This document shows, in pieces, positions 13,164 to 21,172 of a stretch of 21,494 nt of DNA. Source of the stretch: Lachnospiraceae bacterium UBA7205 (lineage in GTDB: Bacteria; Bacillota; Clostridia; Lachnospirales; Lachnospiraceae); contig DKUL01000018.1 of NCBI GenBank assembly GCA_002490665.1, forward strand, positions 125,040-146,533, read 5' to 3'. Below the pieces are notes generated by a model. That model did not search any database. It was not told where the DNA came from and saw only the letters and a program-made list of their open reading frames with translations. The first letter of the stretch is position 1, and each line of letters opens with the position of its first letter. The position numbers were made by a program, and so were the translations under genes.

Positions 13164-15478
13164 TAATTGGCTGCTATTATGTCACTCAGCGCTATCGAAT
13201 AAGTCAGCGCATCTTCTGTATTGATAAGCGCCCTCGCCTCTGTTTCATCCACATTGTACTTATCAGCAAGGGTACTTAATATCGTATCCCTGACCGCGTC
13301 GACCTCTGCTGCCACTCCATATTTTTCCGCATCTGCATTGATATAGTCATAGGTTGCGATTCCTTGAAGAAGTGCGTCGAGCGCCTCCATCTCTCGTCCC
13401 ATTTTCAGGTTGACCACATAAGAATCATACCTCCGCTGTATCTTGAGAATCACCTCACTTCTCGCCTTCATCAGACCTTCATCCTGGGTTTCATCAAGCT
13501 CCATGCCAAATGTTGCCTGATAAACAGTCTTATAATCCTTGTCATAAAATGCATTCCTGGCTGTCTGAAGGTATCCCTGAGCCGATAAGATATTGGTTGC
13601 CAGAATGACTGCTCCGCCCACGGACGCGCCAAAGGCCGCTGCTGCTGCAATCTTCTTCGGCGGAATCCGCTTCTTGGGTCCCTCTGCCGCGCGCTTTGCC
13701 GCCAGTTTTGCCTCCTTCGCCGCTTTCTTTTCTTTTTTCTTCTGTGCAGCTGCTTCCTGCTTCGCCTTGTTCGCAGCCGCTTTCTCTTCTGCCTTGGCCT
13801 TTTTCTCTTCTTCCTTGGCGAGCTTTTCTTCCTCTTTTTTCGTCTGCTCCTCTTGTTTTTTTGCTGCCTTCGCCTCTTTTTCAGCCGCAAGTTCCGCTTC
13901 AGTCGGCTCCGGCACCAGTTCTTCTGTCAGCAGATTAAAGAATTTGCCTAATTTTCCCGGCTCCTTCGCGCTTTCTGCCTCGTTTTCCTCCGCATCGCCT
14001 TTTTTCTTTTTCTTCGCGTTCTTCTTGCCCTTTTTCTTTGCGTCACTGTCATCCGATGTTTCGTGTGACATGCCCGCCCCATCCGGATTTAAGATGGATT
14101 CCGGAATGACTGGCAGCGGCACTCCGCCATCATCCTCATCATCAACATGCTTCACGCCCGCATTGACTGAAGCCGCCTCATCGTCTGCCATCTGGTTCAA
14201 AATATCCATCATGTCATCCTGAATGGGCTCATTATTGTCCGACTTCTTTAACATGTCATTGATTTCCGCAAGCTCCGCATCATCATCCAGCATATTCAAT
14301 ACATCCTCAAGGCTGTCATCCATTCCGGCAGAGATATCCTCACCACTGTCATCTGATAAGGACAGATCATTCTGTGATTCCATCGAAGAACCTAAATCCG
14401 AGGTATCACCAAAATCGAATTCATCTATATTCAGTTCTCCTGCCATTGCCGTTTCTGTCTCCGACTGAATGGCTTCCTCAAGACCGTCTATATTCATGTC
14501 GTTCTGCATCAATGAACTATCATCTGGTATCTCCGGCATTTCGAAATCTTCCAGTTTCAATTCCTCATCCAACTCTGGCATTCCTATATCCTCCAATGCA
14601 AGATTTTCACCTGTCTCCGGAATTTCTTGTATCTCTTCCGTTACTTCTGGCTGTCCTATATCTACCGGCTGTGGTTCTTCTGCTGTCTCCGGCAGCCCTG
14701 TATCCTCCAATTGCAGCGGTTCCCCTAACTCCAGCTGTGGTAAATCCGGCTGTTCGATATCTTCTGGCTGTAACACACCGGCTGATTCTGGCTGCTCCGT
14801 CCCCACCGGCTGTGGCTCTGGTTCCTCTTCTGATATCTCTGGCAGTTCCAGCTCATTCAGCAACGGTTCCCCTGTGTCAAACTGTTCCGGCAGTCCCGTC
14901 CCTAAATCCGGCAGTTCAATATCCTCCAGATTGATATCCTCTAGATTGATATCCTCTAGTTCCGTCTCCTCCAGCTGTGCCGGTTCTTCTTCAGGCATCA
15001 TGATATCCTCTAAAGTGAACTCGTCCCCTGTTTCTGGAAAATCGTCCGCATCCGGTTCTTTCTCCTGTTCGATATCGGGCTCACTTCCAAGAAGTTCTGG
15101 GATTTCCAAAGAATCCAAATCACCCTCAAGCTTTATATCCATGTCAGGCAGTTCCATGTCGGGAATTTCCGGTATTTCTGGTATCTCGATTGAGTCAAGA
15201 TTGATATCATCTAATAATATTGGTTCTTCCGCTGCCGGTTCTTCTGCCACAATACGCTCTACCTCAGAATCTTTATCCAACGACTGTGTTTCCATCGGTA
15301 TCATGTCTCCTGCTGGTATCTCATTTTCAAACACCAATGGATTCCCATCCGTATCAGATATGCCTGCATCCCCATTTTCAATTGCAGCATCCGCAGGCAT
15401 TGCTTCCCCTGATTTCGCATGTACCGTCTCCGACAAGGAATTTAACAAATCATTTAAATAATTCTCCTCTGAACTCAT
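13163..15478 (-). CDS. Long acidic disordered single-pass membrane protein
   Basis: A 771-residue protein of unknown function. Residues from about 75 to 350 are low-complexity and acidic, with repeated LEDI, PELP and QPE-type motifs, and a second acidic block to about 460 contains ELAEINDMLKKSDNNEP. Next comes a Lys/Ala/Glu-rich probable coiled coil (about 540-600), a basic stop GPKKRIPPKK, one hydrophobic segment (about 610-634) and a 136-residue helical C-terminal domain that should lie outside. The layout recalls polar scaffold proteins such as FimV, though no homology is claimed. I chose the start at 15478 because GGGGGG lies six bases upstream and the ATG overlaps the preceding stop (ATGA), implying coupling. 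The cheV context suggests a link to chemotaxis or cell poles (inference). Confidence 0.85.
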   Translation of the reverse strand: MSSEENYLNDLLNSLSETVHAKSGEAMPADAAIENGDAGISDTDGNPLVFENEIPAGDMIPMETQSLDKDSEVERIVAEEPAAEEPILLDDINLDSIEIPEIPEIPDMELPDMDIKLEGDLDSLEIPELLGSEPDIEQEKEPDADDFPETGDEFTLEDIMMPEEEPAQLEETELEDINLEDINLEDIELPDLGTGLPEQFDTGEPLLNELELPEISEEEPEPQPVGTEQPESAGVLQPEDIEQPDLPQLELGEPLQLEDTGLPETAEEPQPVDIGQPEVTEEIQEIPETGENLALEDIGMPELDEELKLEDFEMPEIPDDSSLMQNDMNIDGLEEAIQSETETAMAGELNIDEFDFGDTSDLGSSMESQNDLSLSDDSGEDISAGMDDSLEDVLNMLDDDAELAEINDMLKKSDNNEPIQDDMMDILNQMADDEAASVNAGVKHVDDEDDGGVPLPVIPESILNPDGAGMSHETSDDSDAKKKGKKNAKKKKKGDAEENEAESAKEPGKLGKFFNLLTEELVPEPTEAELAAEKEAKAAKKQEEQTKKEEEKLAKEEEKKAKAEEKAAANKAKQEAAAQKKKEKKAAKEAKLAAKRAAEGPKKRIPPKKIAAAAAFGASVGGAVILATNILSAQGYLQTARNAFYDKDYKTVYQATFGMELDETQDEGLMKARSEVILKIQRRYDSYVVNLKMGREMEALDALLQGIATYDYINADAEKYGVAAEVDAVRDTILSTLADKYNVDETEARALINTEDALTYSIALSDIIAAN
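14915..14959 (-). repeat. 15-bp tandem repeat, three units, in the acidic protein gene
   Basis: Three head-to-tail 15-base units. The last two are identical (ATTGATATCCTCTAG on the plus strand) and the first differs at four positions. They encode consecutive (L/I)-N-L-E-D-type pentapeptides. The unit is a multiple of three, so copy changes would keep the frame, and length variation between strains is expected. Confidence 0.85.
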
Positions 15479-16293
15479 GTGAATCCCCCCCTGCATTCCA
15501 GTAAAAATTCAACTGCATTCTCGTTTATACTGACCCCTTTTTCACCCAGCTCCTCTGTCAGCTGGTACAATGTCTTGTTTATCCGAAAGAAACTAGCCTT
15601 CTGATTATAGAATGCTACCTTTTCGAACGGCCATCTTATAATATTTGGCAGATTCATCTCCACTCCCAGTTCGAGAATGCATAATTTTTTATTCAGCGTC
15701 ATCTGAAGCCATTTTGTATATCTGCCCCACTGTACCTGATAGCCATCTTCAATATAATTACCCTCACACAATATATTATTAAAAGCCAACGGTTGCCCGC
15801 ATACAGGGCATGTCGGAATCTCAAGCGAATCCAGCCCTACCCCATCCAAAATAGCCTGATTGACAAGATCCGAAAACTCTTTTGACGGATATAATTCGCT
15901 GGTACATTTTGCGCTGCATTGTAACATCTTATAATTTCCACACGGCTCAACGATTCTTTCCACATCAAAAGCCGCCTTCTTAATGTTCTCATCAATACAG
16001 GTTGAAATCACAAAATAATTTTTATCCTTGACCATCTCGCAAAGCGCTCTGTATGCCTCTATCAGCTTACCATCATTATGTTCTGTTAAAAATCGATGCT
16101 CCAGGAAAGGAACAGTCCATTCCAGCGTCTGATTGATATCCACTTCCTCCAACGCAGACATAAGCCTTGGAAATTTGCCAATATCTCCAAAGCTTTCGTT
16201 AAATTCTTCCCCGATACCTACCAGAACCATATCAGCATCTGCAATTTTTTCCAATAATAATTTATGCTTCTCAGTCATTTCTGTCCTGTCCAT
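15475..16293 (-). CDS. Degenerate Sir2-like protein
   Basis: A 272-residue protein with the outline of a Sir2 NAD-dependent deacylase but altered key residues. ADMVLVGIGEEF (20-31) sits where GAGIS binds NAD. STCIDEN (97-103) corresponds to the TQNID motif with Asn replaced by Cys. VEPCGN (115-120) corresponds to the LHG motif, putting Cys118 where the catalytic His belongs. A zinc site is likely kept: Cys126, Cys130, Cys162 and Cys165 (CPVCG). LELGVEMNLPNII (207-219) matches the late GTSLxVxP strand. I chose the start at 16293 because AGGAG lies just upstream. The gene overlaps the next start (ATGA). It may bind NAD or ADP-ribose without normal deacylation. The assignment rests on motif order alone. 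Confidence 0.7.
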   Translation of the reverse strand: MDRTEMTEKHKLLLEKIADADMVLVGIGEEFNESFGDIGKFPRLMSALEEVDINQTLEWTVPFLEHRFLTEHNDGKLIEAYRALCEMVKDKNYFVISTCIDENIKKAAFDVERIVEPCGNYKMLQCSAKCTSELYPSKEFSDLVNQAILDGVGLDSLEIPTCPVCGQPLAFNNILCEGNYIEDGYQVQWGRYTKWLQMTLNKKLCILELGVEMNLPNIIRWPFEKVAFYNQKASFFRINKTLYQLTEELGEKGVSINENAVEFLLECRGGFT

Positions 16294-16311
16294 GCCGTCT
16301 CCTAACTTATG

Positions 16312-16336
16312 AGAGCCGGGCATCTATCCCGGCTCT
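16312..16336. terminator. GC-rich hairpin between cheV and the Sir2-like gene
   Basis: A perfect 9-bp stem AGAGCCGGG / CCCGGCTCT with a 7-base loop. No U-run follows on the minus strand, while a T-run is on the plus-strand side. It is better read as an mRNA processing or stability hairpin within the operon than as a full terminator. Confidence 0.6.
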
Positions 16337-16342
16337 ATCTTT

Positions 16343-17239
16343 TTATCTCGCAAGCAATTCGTCAATGACCTTTACAAGATTGCCAATTTCAGGTTTTGAT
16401 AACTGTGCATCTGCACCTAAATCTTCGCCTTTTCTCCTCATTTCCTCATTTACAAGTGATGAGAAAATAATTACCGGTATGTGCTTTGTCGCATCGTCAG
16501 ATTTGACAAGCTTCGTTAAGCGGTGTCCATCCATAAGAGGCATCTCAATATCTGTAATAAGCAGCTTGACGTCATGCTCCAGCGTTCCCGCATCCCTGCA
16601 CTTTACTATGTACTCCCATGCTTCCTCGCCGTTCTCTGCCTTGATGACATTGTCATATCCGGCTTTCTTGAGCGAGTCAATGATGAGCTTTCTAAGAAGA
16701 GAGGAGTCCTCCGCAATCAGAATGGGAACTTCCGTTCCTTCTCTTTCCCCGAGTGCCTCAATCTCCGTGACTTTTAATCCCGTCTCCGGATTAATGTCCG
16801 TGATAATCTTCTCAAAATCAAGAATAATAATCAGCTTGCCGTCAATCTTGATAATACCTGTCGAAATACCATCCTCTGCCGTGGTAACTGTTGCCCCCGG
16901 CTTGATGATATCAACCCATGAAACCCTGTGGATGCCAATTACCGAATCAACATGAAACGCAATATCCAGTTTATTAAAGCTCGTGATAATAAATAAACCG
17001 CCCGGCTGAGACTGCCCGCGCTGCAGACAGTTGCGCAAATCAATCGCTGTAATCATCGCATCACGCGGCATAAATATACCTTCTACGCTGGGATGCGCGT
17101 TGGGTACGGGTGTTACGGGTGAGTACGGAATAATCTCCCTGATTTTTGCCACATTAATACCGTATGAGTTTCCGTCCACCACAAACTCTAATACTTCCAA
17201 CTCATTTGTTCCATTTTCCAAGAGAATCTTAGTCTCCAT
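16343..17239 (-). CDS. cheV: Chemotaxis coupling protein CheV (CheW + receiver)
   Basis: A 298-residue chemotaxis protein. An N-terminal CheW-like domain (about 14-150) links receptors to the CheA kinase. A C-terminal receiver domain (about 171-296) has the acidic pair Glu177-Asp178, phospho-acceptor Asp230 in LLITDIEMP, Ser260/Ser261 in the switch position and Lys282 in LSKPE. Phosphorylation in CheV is tied to adaptation. I chose the start at 17239 because GGAGG lies six to ten bases upstream; the longer frame reads through the leader. It is the first gene of its operon, with a promoter at 17343-17372. Its presence implies a motile, chemotactic organism. Confidence 0.95.
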   Translation of the reverse strand: METKILLENGTNELEVLEFVVDGNSYGINVAKIREIIPYSPVTPVPNAHPSVEGIFMPRDAMITAIDLRNCLQRGQSQPGGLFIITSFNKLDIAFHVDSVIGIHRVSWVDIIKPGATVTTAEDGISTGIIKIDGKLIIILDFEKIITDINPETGLKVTEIEALGEREGTEVPILIAEDSSLLRKLIIDSLKKAGYDNVIKAENGEEAWEYIVKCRDAGTLEHDVKLLITDIEMPLMDGHRLTKLVKSDDATKHIPVIIFSSLVNEEMRRKGEDLGADAQLSKPEIGNLVKVIDELLAR

Positions 17240-17263
17240 ATTAAACCTCCATTCTACCAGACA

Positions 17264-17300
17264 ATTGAAAATACTTCCAGTTATTGTCCATATTTTCAAT
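17264..17300 (-). promoter_or_regulatory. Hairpin in the cheV leader
   Basis: A 10-bp perfect inverted repeat (ATTGAAAATA / TATTTTCAAT) with a 17-base loop lies in the roughly 97-base cheV leader, 25 bases before the start codon. It does not resemble the cyclic-di-GMP riboswitch consensus. Confidence 0.4.
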
Positions 17301-17342
17301 CTCTTTATTATCACTGCTTTGCAGAGTGTATATCTTTTTCTA

Positions 17343-17372
17343 ATTATAACATATGTATAGGAATAAATACAA
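17343..17372 (-). promoter_or_regulatory. cheV promoter
   Basis: On the minus strand TTGTAT (17367-17372), an 18-base spacer and a perfect TATAAT (17343-17348). The predicted transcription start is near 17336. No alternative sigma (SigD-type) motif was seen. Confidence 0.7.
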
Positions 17373-17435
17373 ATATTTTCAGAAAATTTTTAACAATTTC
17401 TGTAACAGTTCAGCCTTTGGGTTCCTGCCATAGGA

Positions 17436-18206
17436 TTATTTTAATTTCACAGTACAGTTTTGACCATTTGAGGATACCATCTGTAAGATCAGCGTCTGGA
17501 TTTCCTGCTCTGTAGTCTCCTCTACCTCTGCCACTACTACCGTGTCAACAGTCTCCCCCGCCGGAACAGCATCCATAAAAGATATCAAATCATTTGGAAT
17601 CATGGTACTCAGCGCCGGCACAGAGCCTGTATCATTGATTCTCATGCGAATCCCAAGTCCATATTCAAAGAAACTGCAGTTGACGTCCTCCTCCGGCGAA
17701 CCTTCGATGTCAAAATGAATAACCAGCAGTTTCTTTCCCTGGGCAGCATCCACACAAAATCCTGTATTATTCTGCGGATAAGAATCGCACAGTTCAAACG
17801 ACTGGTATCTGATAATGACATCATCGATTCCCAGCTCTGCCGCCAAATCAATGTCTGCCGACGATACGACTTCTGCCACGACCGTCTCTTCCGTCTCGGC
17901 AGGGGATTCCTCCTGCGCGCCAGTTGATGCCGGATTATCCGCGCTTTCCGTCTGTGCCTGTTCCGTCTCCGTTTCCCCGCCAGCCACCGTCTCATCCGTT
18001 TCCTGCATAGCCGCCTTCGCTGCCGCCACTTCCTCCTCACTGACAATTTTATAGTCATATTTGGGTGAGTATTTTAATATGAGCCCTGCCGCATATTCCG
18101 CAACCATTTCAGACTGTTCTGCCGTGAGCTCCGGCATGGAGTCCACACAGCCAGTCAAAAGCATTGCCGACATGGCAAAAAGCCCCAAAACTTTCCCCTT
18201 TTTCAA
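17436..18206 (-). CDS. Lipoprotein with Ser/Thr/Glu-rich linker
   Basis: A 256-residue extracellular lipoprotein of unknown function. The signal peptide ends in the lipobox LTGC (Cys20). A short helical part (about 24-66, with SPKYDYKIVSEEE) precedes an acidic, low-complexity linker (about 67-115) and a C-terminal domain of about 140 residues (IIRYQSFELCDSY onward). That domain resembles immunoglobulin-like substrate or stress domains of Gram-positive lipoproteins, with three Cys at about 143, 152 and 180. The start is TTG at 18206, chosen because GGAGG lies six bases upstream and the signal peptide begins right there. It follows the histidine kinase by 14 bases, so the pair is co-transcribed. 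It may be a sensor partner or a target. Confidence 0.85.
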   Translation of the reverse strand: MKKGKVLGLFAMSAMLLTGCVDSMPELTAEQSEMVAEYAAGLILKYSPKYDYKIVSEEEVAAAKAAMQETDETVAGGETETEQAQTESADNPASTGAQEESPAETEETVVAEVVSSADIDLAAELGIDDVIIRYQSFELCDSYPQNNTGFCVDAAQGKKLLVIHFDIEGSPEEDVNCSFFEYGLGIRMRINDTGSVPALSTMIPNDLISFMDAVPAGETVDTVVVAEVEETTEQEIQTLILQMVSSNGQNCTVKLK

Positions 18207-18220
18207 AGAAACACCTCCAT

Positions 18221-19699
18221 TTATTTGGTCTCAAGTTCAAACCAGAACTCTACACCATTGGTATAATTGATAACACCGTACTGCTGATTCATGGATTCCA
18301 TGATTGCCTTTACGATAGATAATCCTACTCCGCTGCCTCCATACTCACGTGTTCTTGCCTTATCTACCTTATAGAATTTCTCCCAGATATGCGGAAGTGC
18401 ATCCTCCGGTATCGGTTCGCCTGTGTTAAACACGCTCACACGCACCCTGTCAGCATTTTCATCTTCAATAAGTCTGTATTTTATCTCAATCACATTGTCA
18501 CCGTTTACATGGTTCAATGCGTTGCTAAAAAAATTTCGAACAATTTCCTCTGTCTTAAACTCATCTGCCCATACATAAATCGGTTCACGGCTGGCATGCC
18601 TTAATTCAATATCCTTTTGATGAATTAAAATATCTGCCGACGTGATAAAATTACTGACAAGCGCCACAATATCGAACCGCTCCATTGTGACAACATCATT
18701 GCCAAATTCAAGCTGGTTCAGGTCAAGAAGCTTTTTGACCAGTGTGTTCATCTTCCTTGCCTCATCCATAATGACATCACAGTAAAAATTCCGGTTCTCC
18801 ACATCGTCATCACTGATGCCTTCCTTCAGTCCTTCCGCGTACCCCTGAATCAGCGCTATTGGTGTTTTCAGCTCATGGGACACGTTGGAGAGAAACTCTT
18901 TGCGCATTTCGTCAATCTGTTCTTTTTTCTCGATATCGCGTTTCAATTCATTGTTTGCGGTTTTCAGCTCACAAATTGTCTTTTCCAGTGCACCTGAAAG
19001 TTCATTGATATGTTCCCCGAGCAAGTCTATCTCATTTTGCCCGCGGCTTTTATACCTTGTCTCAAAATCCAGCTTCGTCATCTTCTCAGATATTTTTTTC
19101 AATTCCATAATCGGCCTTGTGATTCTCGTCGTCACAAACCAGATCAGCGCTGCACTTACCAGCGCAGCCGCAAGTCCCACATACGCCAGAAACTGATTGG
19201 AAATTTTAACACTGTCCCGTATGCTTTCGAGCGGCGAGCGTATCAGAAATAAATTGCCATTGTCAAGAATTCCCCACATTTCCAAATATTCTGTAGCTGT
19301 CGACTTGTCCATAACAGTTGCCAGACAATAATTATAGTTTTCATCCAGATACACAATATCACTGGACGGCTTAAAGAAATTGTCATACAGCCTGCGCAGG
19401 AGCTTGTCCGCATCCCTTGTACTGGACTTAATAATATTCGACCCGACATCAATTACCAGCAGACCAATGTTATACATATCACAGGTCTTGCGCAGTTCAA
19501 GGTCAAATTCCTCCGACGTGATGTCGCCATTTGCGACAACCTCGTTAATTCTTGAATAGGCATCCTTAAGCGCATGTCTCTTATTCTGTATATAAAAATT
19601 TTCCAGAAAGCTGTTATTGATAATCAGGCATAAAATAATGGTACCCGCCATAACAGCCATAAATATAAGGGCAATCTCCCGCTTTATAGAATGTTTCAT
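18221..19699 (-). CDS. Sensor histidine kinase with HAMP domain
   Basis: A 492-residue envelope sensor kinase. TM1 is at about 9-30, an extracytoplasmic sensing region at about 31-168, TM2 at about 169-191, HAMP at about 192-245, and the dimerisation/phospho-acceptor helix has His275 in SNVSHELKTP. The ATP-binding domain has an N-box (NFFSNALNHV, 389-398), a VFNTGEPI box (423-430) and GGSGVGLSIVKA (454-465). I chose the start at 19699 (MKHSIKREIAL): kinases of this type begin there, and the longer GTG-initiated frame from 19822 has no ribosome site and reads through the leader. No response regulator gene is in the window, which is unusual because the partner is normally just upstream. Confidence 0.9.
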   Translation of the reverse strand: MKHSIKREIALIFMAVMAGTIILCLIINNSFLENFYIQNKRHALKDAYSRINEVVANGDITSEEFDLELRKTCDMYNIGLLVIDVGSNIIKSSTRDADKLLRRLYDNFFKPSSDIVYLDENYNYCLATVMDKSTATEYLEMWGILDNGNLFLIRSPLESIRDSVKISNQFLAYVGLAAALVSAALIWFVTTRITRPIMELKKISEKMTKLDFETRYKSRGQNEIDLLGEHINELSGALEKTICELKTANNELKRDIEKKEQIDEMRKEFLSNVSHELKTPIALIQGYAEGLKEGISDDDVENRNFYCDVIMDEARKMNTLVKKLLDLNQLEFGNDVVTMERFDIVALVSNFITSADILIHQKDIELRHASREPIYVWADEFKTEEIVRNFFSNALNHVNGDNVIEIKYRLIEDENADRVRVSVFNTGEPIPEDALPHIWEKFYKVDKARTREYGGSGVGLSIVKAIMESMNQQYGVINYTNGVEFWFELETK

Positions 19700-19849
19700 A
19701 AATTTACCTGCTGTCTCCATGCCTCGAGCTTGCAGCTCATTCCCTTCATACTTTTTACTCCATTTAATACTTTCCTTTCCAATTTTAATCTTATCTATTC
19801 CATATATTACCTGTTTTTCCACTTATTTCAGGTACTTTGGTAGTCGTCT

Positions 19850-19940
19850 GGCAGTTTATCTGTCCATCTGCCTTAAAACTATTTTAACGCACCTTTTTCC
19901 AAAAGGCAATGTCCATTTTTTAATTTTCTGTATACTGATT
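19850..19940 (-). repeat. Copy 1 of a duplicated promoter-containing segment
   Basis: About 90 bases that align with 21405-21494 with one single-base gap and roughly four-fifths identity by eye. Identity is highest across the promoter (the GCGTTAAAAT and ATGGACATTGCCTTT parts on the minus strand). This copy lies directly upstream of the kinase gene. Confidence 0.75.
19881..19909 (-). promoter_or_regulatory. Probable promoter of the histidine kinase-lipoprotein pair
   Basis: On the minus strand TTGCCT (19904-19909), a 17-base spacer and TAAAAT (19881-19886). A dyad CCTTTT-GGA-AAAAGG overlaps the -35 and spacer and could be an operator. Predicted start is near 19874, leaving a leader of about 175 bases to the kinase ATG. 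Confidence 0.6.
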
Positions 19941-19966
19941 TTGCTTCCAGCAATAAAAGTACTTTG

Positions 19967-20230
19967 TCAGTGCACCTGCAAAGGTTTTATGTCTTTATCA
20001 TATGCAGCATGAGAAACGTTATTGGTTTTCTTTTGTATCATCTCTATACTTAGTCTTTTTCTGCCAGTACGTTCAGAAGTTATTAATATGCTGCTTACCA
20101 ATGAATCCTGCAATTCCTCTACGCTAATCTCCTTTTCTGTATTCAATACCTTGTACACATAAGGTTCTACTTGCTGTACCTCTAAACCAAACTCTTGAAA
20201 TATCTTGTCAACATTAATATTTCCATGCAT
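19967..20230 (-). CDS. Small hypothetical protein (87 aa)
   Basis: An 87-residue soluble, charged protein without signal or membrane segment and with no recognised family. I accept it as probable because it has a near-consensus promoter (20279-20307) and an AGGA site eight bases before the ATG at 20230, and because the composition (EISVEELQDSL, GRKRLSIEMIQKK) looks like a folded helical protein. The start at 20251 is a poorer choice. It lies between the kinase promoter region and a decayed, repeat-rich stretch, so it could also be a remnant. It stands alone. Confidence 0.5.
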   Translation of the reverse strand: MHGNINVDKIFQEFGLEVQQVEPYVYKVLNTEKEISVEELQDSLVSSILITSERTGRKRLSIEMIQKKTNNVSHAAYDKDIKPLQVH

Positions 20231-20278
20231 ATCATCCTTTCCATATATCAATCAAAATTTTATCCCAGTCCTTTTTTT

Positions 20279-20307
20279 ATTATAATGCACACGAACATAT
20301 ATATCAA
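20279..20307 (-). promoter_or_regulatory. Near-consensus promoter of the 87-aa gene
   Basis: On the minus strand TTGATA (20302-20307), 17-base spacer and perfect TATAAT (20279-20284). The predicted start is near 20272, about 42 bases before the ATG at 20230. Confidence 0.75.
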
Positions 20308-20454
20308 TTACTATTTGATGTATTCCGTTTTCCGTCTTTCTCCCTGCATTATTTATTGTATACCGCTCTTAATTTTTGGCAATTCGGCAATTGAATCCAT
20401 GCCTTTCCTTTTTCTTCCTTGTACTCTTTCTCATAATGATGCGTTATATTATAA

Positions 20455-21014
20455 TTATATGCCTTTTTCCGTGATATACTCAAACAAGGTCATTGCTGTA
20501 TTCCTTCTGTTAAGTTGCTCTTTTAAACTAATCATGACAACCCTTTTGGGCTGTCCATATCCACCAGTTCCTGTACTTGATGCTGTTCCAGTTGATGGTG
20601 GTGTTGTTCCAGTTGATGGCTGCGTTGTGTCTGATGTTTCTACATCTTTCATCATTTTTTATATAATGCTTTATCCTCTTCTGAAAAGCTGTCATATATC
20701 TTTTGTAAGTCCTCACTCAATGTCATGTCTATTTCTGCATCATCTTCCTTGTAATCTCCTTCTCCTAATTCCGTATCCTCTCCTATCGAATTAACTCCAT
20801 TGTTTTCATTTGCACTACTTGTTTCTTCAATGCTTGTTGTTTCCTCTGTACTTGTTTGTTCTTCTATGCTTGTTGTTGTTTTCTTGGCACTTGTCTGTTC
20901 CTCTATGCTTGTCGTTTCCTCAACAATACTTGTTTCTTCTATGTTCTTCATAACTTCTATGTTGTCTGCTTTGTCATTCCCATAACTACAAGCTATTAAT
21001 CGAATTGCTGCCAT
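20455..21014 (-). pseudogene. Thr/Glu-rich protein gene, apparently frameshifted and 5'-truncated
   Basis: Two open frames overlap by ATGA at 20652-20655. The first (120 aa from 21014) has a low-complexity TSIEEQTS/EETT repeat region and ends SFSEEDKALYKK. The second (66 aa) begins MMKDVETSDT and continues with PSTGTTPPSTGT. They join at a run of six A; one more A would fuse them smoothly into about 187 residues. The N-terminus lacks a convincing ribosome site and signal peptide; LIAC near residue 9 looks like a lipobox but has no hydrophobic helix before it. Most likely this is the remnant of a secreted linker-rich protein. A coupled two-gene reading is possible but less likely. Confidence 0.45.
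20810..20955 (-). repeat. Imperfect tandem repeats encoding TSIEEQTS-type units
   Basis: A run of imperfect 18-30-base repeats around the plus-strand words CTTGTTTGTTC, CTATGCTTGT and TTTCCTC. They encode repeated Thr-Ser-Ile-Glu-Glu-(Gln/Thr)-Thr-Ser units, a low-complexity surface-linker type sequence likely to vary in length. Confidence 0.6.
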
Positions 21015-21087
21015 TTTGTCATCTTTCTCTGCAAGCCTTGATTTTCCTACGTTTTTGTTTGTTCTGCCTTGTCACCTCCCTGTCATT
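21008..21087 (-). repeat. 80-bp diverged direct repeat, copy A
   Basis: Aligns without gaps to 21173-21252; I count 59 of 80 identical positions. On the minus strand it carries spaced TGACA words and the peptide pattern E-V-T-R-Q-N...K-I-x-x-C-R. It overlaps the 5' end of the Thr/Glu-rich pseudogene. Confidence 0.7.
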
Positions 21088-21108
21088 CCTTGTCACTCTT
21101 ACGAAATC

Positions 21109-21138
21109 GGGGTTTTATCCCATATGGAATAAAACCCC
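21109..21138. terminator. Terminator-like hairpin between the two repeat copies
   Basis: A perfect 10-bp stem GGGGTTTTAT / ATAAAACCCC around a 10-base centre that can pair further with one mismatch. The T-rich tracts are inside the stem and not after it, so direction and efficiency are uncertain. Confidence 0.5.
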
Positions 21139-21172
21139 TAAACATTCATACTCTATTCATTTTTAAAAAGTT

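Noticed and set aside
14469..15461. Plus-strand 330-codon Ser/Gly-rich open frame
   Set aside because: It is exactly antisense to the acidic repeat region of the 771-aa gene; the Ser bias mirrors Asp/Glu/Leu codons on the other strand, and there is no ribosome site or promoter.
19700..19822. 41-residue N-terminal extension of the histidine kinase
   Set aside because: It would start with GTG without a Shine-Dalgarno. Residues before MKHSIKREIAL do not look like part of a sensor kinase, and TM1 follows naturally from the internal start.
20370..20400. GGCAATT direct repeat pair
   Set aside because: Two 7-base units in AT-rich sequence are too short to distinguish from chance.
20195..20794. Plus-strand 199-codon hydrophobic open frame
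   Set aside because: Lies in AT-rich sequence over the opposite-strand promoter and pseudogene; no recognised domain and no convincing ribosome site.
20988..21014. Lipobox-like LIAC at the start of the Thr/Glu-rich frame
   Set aside because: Only eight residues precede it and they do not form a signal-peptide hydrophobic core, so a lipoprotein signal is not supported.
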